From the NCBI GenBank assembly GCA_002428325.1, contig DIVR01000045.1, forward strand, positions 62,001-126,000: 64,000 bases of DNA. Direction: 5' to 3'. The stretch is from a bacterium UBP4_UBA6127. Lineage in GTDB: Bacteria; UBP4; UBA4092. Of this stretch, positions 56,175 to 64,000 are shown piece by piece. Under the pieces are notes generated by a model, which did not search any database, had not been told where the DNA came from, and saw only the letters and a list, made by a program, of their open reading frames with translations. Each line of letters begins with the position of its first letter. Positions within the stretch are counted from its first letter, which is position 1. The position numbers were made by a program, and so were the translations under genes.

Positions 56175-56306
56175 TATTATAGTTACCTCCAATGAATTAT
56201 TTTTCCTTGATTAGTCTTATAAACAGGAAGCAACTGAAAAAGGTTCCTGATGCCCCTCAAATTATTTCAAAAAAAGTCTTCATTCTCTAGGGAGCATAAT
56301 CGGAAA

Positions 56307-56340
56307 GGGACCCAGGCTGATGGTTACAGCCTGGGTCCCC
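56307..56340 (-). terminator. Strong hairpin after thyX
   Basis: GGGACCCAGGCTG (56307-56319) pairs perfectly with CAGCCTGGGTCCC (56327-56339), with a seven-base loop. On the minus strand it is followed by TTTCC. It lies about 57 bases past the thyX stop; the T run is short. Confidence 0.7.
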
Positions 56341-56396
56341 CTCTAATAGCAAACAGGGATATAAAGGTAACTGGAAAACGGAAAAGAGGTTACAAA

Positions 56397-57953
56397 TCAG
56401 ATAATTCGATGATACCCATCAAGGTCCTGGGTCCAGACAGGGACACCACAGTACCTTTCCCCTTCAGGGCAATAGGGTTTGATGCCGGCAGCAGCTCTCT
56501 GGTTACATGGGGGCCGAAGGTATCTGCCAATCAGGGGATTGATTTCAGAAATCTGTTGGGCTTCTTCCAAAGTAGCCTTCCAGATTTCTTCCTGGGCATT
56601 GAAACAAAGCCTCATGATATGTTTATGCCGAAGATTCAGAAGGTCCGCCGATTCAGTGAATCGGATGGAAAGGGCATTGGGCAGCAAATAATGGGCGAAT
56701 TCGTCAGAAACACCCCTGGATTTCAAGGCAGCCACCGCCTCCCAGGACATCTCCATGGTCTCTTGATAGAATTGGAGGGCCAACCCATTCTGTTTGACCA
56801 GCTCAGGAATTATATAATCAGGTTCTTCAGTGATATGAGCTGCCAAAACCGGCCGGGAAGCAGGCGTCATCCGGTGCCGCTGGTCCTGAGAATCGGCAGT
56901 ATGGCTGATTTTCTTCCGAAAAGTGTAACTGGCATGAAACAGGCAACGGGTGATTTTTCCATGGGTGGTCAGGTTCATCGTCTCCCCCAGCAGGGGATTA
57001 ATTCCGGGGTCCAGCGCCAGGGCTATGGCCTCTTCATTTGACAAGAAATCCCTGGTGACTCCCAGGACTTCCCTGACCGACTGGGCCAGGATTTCTTCCT
57101 GCCGGGTCTTCCAATCTATCAACAGGGAGTATTTTCCGCCTAATGACTGGTCAAATTCATCCAGGAATTCTTTGCGGACCGGAGCTGAATGTAATTCCGG
57201 ATGAGACTGGAAAAATCCATATTCAGGGGTATCTTCCAGGGGAATCGGCTCTTCCAGGATAGTCTGATACTGAGGATCCACCCGAAGCAACTCATCTACC
57301 ATCTTTTGAACCACCAGGGTCTGTTCCAGAGGAGTGTCCATCATCTGGCAGAGTCGGTAATACCGCATCAGGGTAATCCCGCTGACTGTATGGTAAAGGT
57401 AAGCAAAGGTGGCCACCGGCAACACATACCGGGCCACTTCCTGAGCCCTCTTGATGCAGGCTTTCTTATATTTTTCAGGCTGGTTTCGGCGTTGAGGAAA
57501 CCGCCGGTAATAATATTCTTCCGCTACCGGGGTCAAGAGTTCCACCAGCCGATGGTAGGCCTCCATTTGGCGGTTGGCGGTCAGGACATATAATTCCAGG
57601 GCCTCTCCTTCCAGGGGAGGGATGGCATAATTTCCCGGTTTAACTTCCACATATCGTTGGCTTACCTGCTCCGAATTGTAAAAAGGATGGCTGTGGAGAA
57701 AACTCCAGATGAACTGCCGGGAGATATTGGCAAGGGTAAACTGAAATTGGGCATGCTGGAAATTGGTATGATGCCCGGCTGCATAAATAGATTTCCCCAG
57801 TTTCTGGTATTCCCCGGTAATATCTTCTTCCCGAATAACCCCTCTGCCGGAATAACAGGTCCGGGCTGCGGCTAACGCATTTTTAAAGGGTTCACGGAAA
57901 CTATTGACCAGAATCACACTGGGTTCTGGGGACATAAAAGGCTTTAAGTTCAT
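56397..57953 (-). CDS. thyX: Double-length flavin-dependent thymidylate synthase (ThyX family)
   Basis: 518 residues, twice the normal ThyX, with two tandem Thy1 domains (about 10-260 and 265-500). ThyX makes dTMP from dUMP with FAD and methylene-tetrahydrofolate. The second half has the signature-like QDQRHRMTPASRP (near residue 356). In the first half the same region reads SRQFIWSFLHSHPFYNSEQV, followed by SQRYVEV, where the RHR is lost but the Ser-x-x-x-Arg part is kept. Possibly one intramolecular pair replaces the usual homotetramer contacts. AGGAA lies before the ATG. It follows the DinB gene on the same strand by 30 bases. Confidence 0.85.
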   Translation of the reverse strand: MNLKPFMSPEPSVILVNSFREPFKNALAAARTCYSGRGVIREEDITGEYQKLGKSIYAAGHHTNFQHAQFQFTLANISRQFIWSFLHSHPFYNSEQVSQRYVEVKPGNYAIPPLEGEALELYVLTANRQMEAYHRLVELLTPVAEEYYYRRFPQRRNQPEKYKKACIKRAQEVARYVLPVATFAYLYHTVSGITLMRYYRLCQMMDTPLEQTLVVQKMVDELLRVDPQYQTILEEPIPLEDTPEYGFFQSHPELHSAPVRKEFLDEFDQSLGGKYSLLIDWKTRQEEILAQSVREVLGVTRDFLSNEEAIALALDPGINPLLGETMNLTTHGKITRCLFHASYTFRKKISHTADSQDQRHRMTPASRPVLAAHITEEPDYIIPELVKQNGLALQFYQETMEMSWEAVAALKSRGVSDEFAHYLLPNALSIRFTESADLLNLRHKHIMRLCFNAQEEIWKATLEEAQQISEINPLIGRYLRPPCNQRAAAGIKPYCPEGERYCGVPVWTQDLDGYHRII

Positions 57954-57983
57954 TCGTTCCTGTTTCTCTTTTTTATCGTTCTT

Positions 57984-58472
57984 TTATTGGGCGGCAGGTT
58001 TGGACATATGCAAGGTCTGAGTATTGACGGTCAGCCCCAGCAGTTTTAAATACATAAATAATTCCACCCGGTGGGAATTCTGGTGGTCGGCAATCACTTG
58101 CAAAAGGCGGGCCAAACTTCCTTTGGCACCCCAGGGGGTCTCGGCCGGTTGGGTCTCATAGTCCTCATCTGAGATTAATTCCAACAGTTCCAGAGACTTT
58201 TGGAGATGGGATTGGAATATTTCCATGGCTTTTCCACCTTCTATCTCCGGCAGTTCAGCATGGGGAATCCTATCTTCAGGTTTGGGCCATTGATTTTTGA
58301 TCAGGGCCTGGTAAACAGCGGAACTGGTAGAACAATGGTTTAATAACTGGCCTAAACTCCAGCCCCCATCCACCGGTTTCCAACTTAATTTATCCTTGGG
58401 AGCCATCTCCATTAAAGCTTCCATGGGGTCAGAGATACCTTTGAGATATTCAATAAATTCTTTTCGTTTCAT
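57984..58472 (-). CDS. DinB-superfamily protein
   Basis: 162 residues, a four-helix DinB/YfiT-type protein. Motifs: WKPVDGGWSLGQLLNHCSTS (first metal His), and the late VIADHQNSHRVELFMYLKLL with two more His, the usual metal triad. GGGAGGT lies six bases upstream. Members of this superfamily include thiol-dependent S-transferases such as the bacillithiol-dependent BstA of Firmicutes. As this genome has a complete bacillithiol operon, a thiol-transferase role is conceivable, but the distance and general fold allow others. It probably shares a transcript with thyX. Confidence 0.8.
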   Translation of the reverse strand: MKRKEFIEYLKGISDPMEALMEMAPKDKLSWKPVDGGWSLGQLLNHCSTSSAVYQALIKNQWPKPEDRIPHAELPEIEGGKAMEIFQSHLQKSLELLELISDEDYETQPAETPWGAKGSLARLLQVIADHQNSHRVELFMYLKLLGLTVNTQTLHMSKPAAQ

Positions 58473-58696
58473 GGCACAACCTCCCGGAAAAGTATTATCA
58501 AGTCTATAGAATACAATAACCCAATCTTAATGTGAATCAATCCTTCAATGCAAACCGGATATCCCCTCTCAAAATTCAACCTTGACTCAAGAGGGTTATA
58601 TCCATAATATGTATTGAACTTTTAGGGTTTATTGAGCGGGTTGTTAATTTTTGAATGAAATCCTGACAACAGGGTCGTATTACCTATTTCTATTTA

Positions 58697-61600
58697 ATGA
58701 TGAAGAAATCTAAGAATTCTATAATATCATCTTCTGAATCGCCCCTCCGAGATTCAGAGATTTCTGCTCAGAGGCGGAAGTCGTCCTCTCAAGCAAGGAA
58801 ACTTGCCGGGAATTATAAACAACTCTCCCATAAAACCGTTCTACCTGAACTATCCAGGGAATTCATTCATACCCTTCATAAAGAATATCCCTGTGAATAT
58901 TATGGGCTTTACCTGTCCACCCAGATACCCGACTTGTATCAGGTATTCAATTATAGATTTTCTGAAGGGGGACCGGAAGTCAGAGAATACCGTTCCATGG
59001 AAACCCGGTTGTTACCCTATCTGAAAATCCTTGAAGACAAAGGGTTTTATGATTGCCCTGAACTGGGGAAAGTCCCTGATAATAAAAAAGATTGGCGATA
59101 TCCCCTGGAGGGGATCCTCTTTCTGGAAGAAATTGATGCCTATATCTCGGTTCCTTTGTACGGAGACAAACAGACTCTGGGACTGCTAATAGCCGGCAAT
59201 CCTTATCATAAACGGTCCACTGAAATTGTCCTTAAAACCTTGATGCCAAGAACTGAGGCTTTTTCCCGAAAACTAAAAACATTACCCCTGGAAAATCCCT
59301 CCCAGTTCCGGACCCAATCCGACGGGTTGGCAAAAATCAGCGAAGTCTTGATTCAAAATAATAACGCTAACGAGGCCCTTAAGGATGTGGCCGGAATTGT
59401 CAAAGAACTCTTCAAATGCGATGTTAGCATTTTCTTTGAATACCTCTCTCAGGAAGAGAAATACATAATCAACCATTCCCAGGGACTGCCGGAAGAAGCC
59501 AGCCGTTTCTTATTGTCTCTGGATTTAAAAGCCTCTGATTTTCGGCTGGCTCAAGTTATGCTGCAAAGTCCGGGACCGGTCATTGTCGAAAATATCCCCC
59601 GGAGCAATCTGCTTCCGAATGATATTATTCAGCTGTTTGGACTGAAATCAGGAATCGATATTCCCTTTAAAGTGGGAGATGTTTTTCTGGGTTCCTTAAG
59701 CCTCATCCACACCCGGGACTTCCACCATTTCTCAGATGAACAGGTTAAACTGGCCGAAGAAATCATTACTCTGGTAACCGTTGCCTTTGAAAATGCCCGG
59801 TTATTCCGAGAACGGGAAAGCCAGGCTCGAATTTCTAAAACCCTGGTAAAAATTTCCCAGGCCCTTACTGAAACCCTGGAAACGGATGAAGTATTCAAGA
59901 GAATCACTCAGCTTACCCGGAAAACCTTGGAGGCTGATTATTGTATCCTGCTGGCTTGGGAGCCTGATTCCGAGTTGTTTGTTCCCCGATATATGGAAGG
60001 TGTTCCCAGCCCATTGGAATTAATGGCACAATCCGAACGTTTTTTTAGAAATCCCAAAGACCTTTACCGAGAATTAGTCAAAAACCCATCAGGAGTCTCC
60101 TGGAAGAAAAATCAGGATACTTCTCCCTATTTTCCGGATACCTGGTCCCAGTTGGCGGATATTAATGATATTCATATCTACCCTTTATACAGTAAAGACA
60201 AATTGTTAGGAGCATTACACCTGGGGAGTAACACCGATTCAAAACCCCATACTAAGGAATGGCATTCCCTGCTGTCAGGGATTGGGCAATATGCCTCCAT
60301 TGCTTTAGAAAACAGCCAGTTGCATAAATCCACCCGGGAGAATACCCGTGACTTGGAAATCCTCCTCGATGTTGCCAAAGCCCTGGCCGCTCTCAGCGAC
60401 CCGGACCTGATTATGCAGGAAATTTATGAACAAATCAGGCGGATTGTGCATTGTGATTGTTTCTATATCGGCCGAATCGATACGGATCCCTGGAGTCTCC
60501 ATATCCAGTATCTGATTGATGAAGGCATCCATTATCCCCAGAGAATTAAAAACCTTTCTCAGGATTCTTTCCTAATCAAAATGGTCCAGGCAAAAAAACC
60601 ATTACTCCTTAATAGAGAAAGGGAAGACACCCCCCTATATTTACCTGATGGGACTTCTTCCCAGGGGATGACCCTGGGTAATACACAGCGAAAATCAGCC
60701 AGTTTGATTTTTATCCCTTTATTTTTGGGGGATAGAACCATCGGAGTTCTTTCGGTCCAATCCTATAAACCCCATGTATATCAACAGAAGCATCTGGATT
60801 TGATTTCTTCCATCGCTTCCCAGTTAACGGTAGCCTTGGAAAATGCTGTCAATCTGCAAAACCAGAAGAAATCGGTTGCCCGATTGGAAAATATCGCGAA
60901 ACTGACTACAACAACCAGCGCTGCCCTGGATATTACCACCCGAATGGAACGCATTTTATCAACCGTTAAAGAAGTATTTGAGGTGGATTGTTGCATAATC
61001 CGCGAAATACACGGGAATGAACTGATTCTCTCCGGGTGCCTGGGATATCCGGCCGAGAACCTTTCCAATGCTCTCCCCATCAACAAAGGTATCCCTAGAC
61101 AGATTTTGGAATCAAGGATGCCAGTGGCCCTTTGTGATATCAACAATCCAGTTAAATTAGAAGAAACAGACAGCCCTATTTCATCCACGTTGACTATGAA
61201 GGCTCAATCCTTTCTGGGAGTCCCCATCTTTAGAGACAATCAGATTAGAGGAATCCTGGCTATCTATACCTGGAATACCATTCGTAATTTCAGTGAAATT
61301 GAAATTCAACATCTACAGATAATTGCCAATTTTTCCGCGGTAGCCTTTGAAAATGCCCGATTATTTGATGAGAAACTGCGGTTCACTCAACGAATGCAGG
61401 CCCTGGCAGCCATTGGAGATATGGCGTTAGCCCACCCGAATAAGGAAGAAATGTCCTCCTTATTATTAAAGAAACTGGTTGAACTGCTACATGCCGATGC
61501 CGGGACCCTTTTCCTCTTGGATGATACGGGCCAATACCTTGAAGTAAATGCCTGGTATGGTTATTCATCAGCCATCCATAAATTGAAATTGAAACAAGGT

Positions 61601-63811
61601 GAAGGAGTCGCTGGGAAAGTCTTTAATACCCATACACCTCTCGTTATTGAAAATGTCACCCAATACCCTGAATTTGTCGCATTCCCGGGGGAAGATTCGA
61701 GTAAAGTAATATCCACCATCGGGATTCCCATCTGGTGTTCAAAAGGGACTATCGGAGTCATCCATTTAGATTCATTCCAGGAACGGCATTTTACCGATTG
61801 GGAAATATCCCTGCTGGAAATGCTGGGAACCAGGGTGGGCATGATTCTCGAGAATCAACGGCTTTACAAGGAGGCCCAGGATAGAGCTCAATCCCTCCTA
61901 TTGTTACAGGAAGCTCTGGCCCAAGATATGAACAAGCTGAATCTGGATGAGTTGTATGAAGCCATCCCCAAGGTAGCCTCAGGATTAGTAGGATCAGACT
62001 ATGCGTTACTGAGATTTTTCAGAAACACTGATAATAAAATGATGGTCAATACGGCCTGGGGTTCCGATAAAGGTATTAATCGATTAAAAGAAACTCCGGT
62101 TGAATATTCAATGGAGTGTTATCATTCCCCAACTAATGACAAATCTTCAACAATCTTGGTCAAGGACCTGTTGGATGATAAAAAGATGGACCCGGCCTTA
62201 TGTGAGGAATTAGATATCCAGAAGGCGTTGATTGTTCCTATCACTCATGATCATCAATGGAAGGGGGCCCTTAGTGTCTTTCGAAAAAACCCTTCCTTTA
62301 CCCGATTGGATATCAACACCCTGGAACTTTTTGCCCGGCAAGCAGCCCTGAATATCCAAACAGCAATCCTTTTTGCCACCAGCCAGGAAGCCCAGGAAAA
62401 TTATCGTAATCTGTTTGAAAATTCCAATGATTCGGTATTTGTTATTGACCAGAATCGAGTTTTCACATACGCCAATCCTGCTATGCTGCAAATGACCGGA
62501 TATGGTATGAAAGAACTAAAATCAACCAATCTGGAAAGTCTTTTAGACCTTAACAAAGAGGAGTTTAAAGACATACATTCCTCCCACTTACTGGATGTTC
62601 TACTCACCCAGTCCCCTTGTGAATTTTCCCTTCGCAGGAAAGACAGAGAGAAAATTCATATTGAGATAAATTCCAGACTAATCCATAAGGATGAGAAGGT
62701 TTACGGAATCCAGTGCATTGTCCGTGACATTACCGAACGAAAACGCAAAGAACAACAGATTCTCCGGATATTGGACTTTACCCGATCCTTCCAACTAACG
62801 ACCCCCTTGGAACAAACCATGGAGGAATGCATCGAGGGAATAGAACATATTGTTTTCCCCAAACCTTATTCCTTTATCTGGATTGCATTAATGGAACCAG
62901 AATCATCAAGTCTTAAAATTTCCCACCAGAAAATTGCGCCTTGGTATGTGATGGATGATTACAGCCAACAGGCAGGCCTGAGTATCCTTCAGGAGACAGC
63001 CCAGTCTGGGAAATCACAACTGACAGTAGGGACCTATCATCCTCAAAAACCCAATATCCTGGCTACAACCGTTGGTGTTCCCTTAAAAACCAACGATAAG
63101 ATTCACGGGGTTGTCCTGATTGCTTTGACCGATGCGGCACATAACCATATTTATGATGAGAGCGACCTCCAGGTGGTGGAGTTAATGTGCAATCAACTGG
63201 TCTGGGTACTGGAAAAACAGCGATTATATGAGGATTTGCAATATCAGTATATTCAAACAATCCAAGCCCTGGCAAAAGCCGTGGATTTAAAAGATTCAGA
63301 TACCATGGACCACTCCAACAAGGCATCCATACTGGCCGGAAAACTAGCACGGCTTTTAAAACTCTCACCCCAGGAGATTGAAAAAATTGAGACGGCTGCC
63401 TTATTGCATGATATCGGGAAAATCGGCATTCCTGATGAAATATTAAGAAAGAAAGGGGCTTTGACTGACAGTGAGTATTCTTTGGTTAAACTCCATCCAA
63501 TTTTGGGAGCGGAATTATTGATTGCCCTGCCCCAGATGAATGAAGTAGCAGAAATGGTTCTCCATCATCAGGAAAAATACGATGGAACCGGTTATCCTGA
63601 CGGATTAAAAGGTGAATCAATCCCACTAGGCAGCCGAATCCTGGCCATAGTAGATGCCTGGCACGCCATGGTCTCAGACCGGTATTATCGGAAAGCCATG
63701 AGTTTTAAAGAAGCAGTAAAAGAGATGGAAAAACATTCAGGGCAGTATTTTGATCCCGAATTGCTCAGTTCATTTCTAGATATATTGAGAGAAGAAGAAA
63801 GTAAGGAATAG
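58697..63811 (+). CDS. Multi-GAF/PAS HD-GYP phosphodiesterase
   Basis: 1,704 residues, without a membrane segment. At least six GAF-like domains follow one another (beginning near 215, 380, 555, 735, 900 and 1065), with a further GAF-like part at the N-terminus. A PAS domain with PAC starts near 1232 (FENSNDSVFVIDQNRVFTYA) and another GAF-like segment at ~1350-1510. The C-terminus is HD-GYP: LLHDIGKIGIPDEIL (~1568), HHQEKYDGTGYPDGL (~1622), and VDAWHAMVSDRYYRKAM. HD-GYP proteins hydrolyse c-di-GMP. The string of GAF domains suggests integration of several ligands or redox inputs. Starts at the first of two ATGs; the ribosome-binding site is weak. No diguanylate cyclase is in the window. Confidence 0.9.
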   Translation: MMKKSKNSIISSSESPLRDSEISAQRRKSSSQARKLAGNYKQLSHKTVLPELSREFIHTLHKEYPCEYYGLYLSTQIPDLYQVFNYRFSEGGPEVREYRSMETRLLPYLKILEDKGFYDCPELGKVPDNKKDWRYPLEGILFLEEIDAYISVPLYGDKQTLGLLIAGNPYHKRSTEIVLKTLMPRTEAFSRKLKTLPLENPSQFRTQSDGLAKISEVLIQNNNANEALKDVAGIVKELFKCDVSIFFEYLSQEEKYIINHSQGLPEEASRFLLSLDLKASDFRLAQVMLQSPGPVIVENIPRSNLLPNDIIQLFGLKSGIDIPFKVGDVFLGSLSLIHTRDFHHFSDEQVKLAEEIITLVTVAFENARLFRERESQARISKTLVKISQALTETLETDEVFKRITQLTRKTLEADYCILLAWEPDSELFVPRYMEGVPSPLELMAQSERFFRNPKDLYRELVKNPSGVSWKKNQDTSPYFPDTWSQLADINDIHIYPLYSKDKLLGALHLGSNTDSKPHTKEWHSLLSGIGQYASIALENSQLHKSTRENTRDLEILLDVAKALAALSDPDLIMQEIYEQIRRIVHCDCFYIGRIDTDPWSLHIQYLIDEGIHYPQRIKNLSQDSFLIKMVQAKKPLLLNREREDTPLYLPDGTSSQGMTLGNTQRKSASLIFIPLFLGDRTIGVLSVQSYKPHVYQQKHLDLISSIASQLTVALENAVNLQNQKKSVARLENIAKLTTTTSAALDITTRMERILSTVKEVFEVDCCIIREIHGNELILSGCLGYPAENLSNALPINKGIPRQILESRMPVALCDINNPVKLEETDSPISSTLTMKAQSFLGVPIFRDNQIRGILAIYTWNTIRNFSEIEIQHLQIIANFSAVAFENARLFDEKLRFTQRMQALAAIGDMALAHPNKEEMSSLLLKKLVELLHADAGTLFLLDDTGQYLEVNAWYGYSSAIHKLKLKQGEGVAGKVFNTHTPLVIENVTQYPEFVAFPGEDSSKVISTIGIPIWCSKGTIGVIHLDSFQERHFTDWEISLLEMLGTRVGMILENQRLYKEAQDRAQSLLLLQEALAQDMNKLNLDELYEAIPKVASGLVGSDYALLRFFRNTDNKMMVNTAWGSDKGINRLKETPVEYSMECYHSPTNDKSSTILVKDLLDDKKMDPALCEELDIQKALIVPITHDHQWKGALSVFRKNPSFTRLDINTLELFARQAALNIQTAILFATSQEAQENYRNLFENSNDSVFVIDQNRVFTYANPAMLQMTGYGMKELKSTNLESLLDLNKEEFKDIHSSHLLDVLLTQSPCEFSLRRKDREKIHIEINSRLIHKDEKVYGIQCIVRDITERKRKEQQILRILDFTRSFQLTTPLEQTMEECIEGIEHIVFPKPYSFIWIALMEPESSSLKISHQKIAPWYVMDDYSQQAGLSILQETAQSGKSQLTVGTYHPQKPNILATTVGVPLKTNDKIHGVVLIALTDAAHNHIYDESDLQVVELMCNQLVWVLEKQRLYEDLQYQYIQTIQALAKAVDLKDSDTMDHSNKASILAGKLARLLKLSPQEIEKIETAALLHDIGKIGIPDEILRKKGALTDSEYSLVKLHPILGAELLIALPQMNEVAEMVLHHQEKYDGTGYPDGLKGESIPLGSRILAIVDAWHAMVSDRYYRKAMSFKEAVKEMEKHSGQYFDPELLSSFLDILREEESKE

Positions 63812-63831
63812 ACCTGGCTGATTAAGGGGTT

Positions 63832-64000
63832 TTACCGGTTGGATTCCCCTGTAAACATACTGGTAGTTTCATAAATTCCATCCCCATCCTTATCCCAGTA
63901 AATCGCCACAGTCCCGTCATTGCCTTCCAGAATCAACTTCCCAGTCGTTGGAATAGACATACCCTTCAAACCTGAAATCATTAATTGCTGACTGAGGTTA
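63832..64000 (-). CDS. C-terminal end of an unidentified, probably exported protein (partial)
   Basis: The last 55 codons of a gene that enters from beyond the window edge, ending with TAA at 63834-63832. The sequence has GLKGMSIPTTGKLILEGNDG and VAIYWDKDGDGIYETTSMF. DKDGDG fits a calcium-binding loop of the dockerin/thrombospondin type-3 kind, common in secreted proteins. The family cannot be determined. Confidence 0.5.
   Translation of the reverse strand, partial: NLSQQLMISGLKGMSIPTTGKLILEGNDGTVAIYWDKDGDGIYETTSMFTGESNR

Overview
The window is 64 kb of bacterial chromosome, mid-GC by eye, with dense genes on both strands. No rRNA, tRNA or CRISPR array was seen. I cannot name the phylum. The gene set fits an uncultivated, heterotrophic, probably diderm bacterium: prepilin-like and lipoprotein export signals, MurJ, an MEP-pathway IspH, ThyX instead of ThyA, bacillithiol synthesis, a RecB/AddB-type nuclease pair, Kdp potassium uptake under a c-di-AMP riboswitch, and large GAF/PAS sensor proteins.

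Layout. 1-7.2 kb: a sugar ABC importer subunit in which the solute-binding protein is fused to the permease (cut by the window edge), CorA, an exported TPR protein and ComM/YifB, then an AT-rich patch with a truncated gene, an IS4-type transposase remnant and a tiny membrane protein. 7.2-20.4 kb: a methyltransferase, a frameshifted hybrid histidine kinase, a sugar isomerase-like gene behind a LacI-type operator, an alpha-glucan phosphorylase, a glutamine synthetase with a terminator in its leader, a pseudopilin, a HAD phosphatase, WecB and a membrane-anchored EEP-family enzyme. 20.4-26.5 kb: the overlapping AddA/RecB-like and AddB-like pair. 26.7-33.4 kb: riboswitch-kdpA-kdpB-kdpC-kdpD, where KdpD has no kinase core. 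33.5-47.5 kb: pcm, murJ, an acyl-CoA synthetase, the operon D-2-hydroxyacid dehydrogenase-bshC-bshA-bshB1-sfsA, enolase, a CreD-like protein, ispH, and a small regulator with its membrane partner that carries near-identical operators. 47.7-55.2 kb: an RHS polymorphic-toxin locus. 55.6-64 kb: peroxiredoxin, a double-length ThyX, a DinB-family protein, a 1,700-residue multi-GAF HD-GYP protein and the end of a further gene.

The most unusual region is the RHS locus. It encodes a lipoprotein with TPR repeats, a C39-type cysteine peptidase domain, a possible double-glycine cleavage site immediately after it, a Cys/Gly-rich linker, YD repeats interrupted by a lectin-like domain, and a small Cys-rich hydrophobic tip followed by a membrane protein that may be its immunity partner. 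Five copies of the pentanucleotide AACCC lie between a good ribosome-binding site/ATG and the lipoprotein signal. In the copy number seen here the frame is closed; one unit more or two fewer would open it, which suggests phase variation. Downstream lie a second, degenerate RHS-core fragment, a second Cys-rich tip and a second membrane protein, the usual pattern of displaced RHS tip/immunity modules. The second notable theme is c-di-AMP and potassium: the kdp operon has a ydaO-type riboswitch, and its kinase-less KdpD retains a USP domain resembling the c-di-AMP-binding motif.
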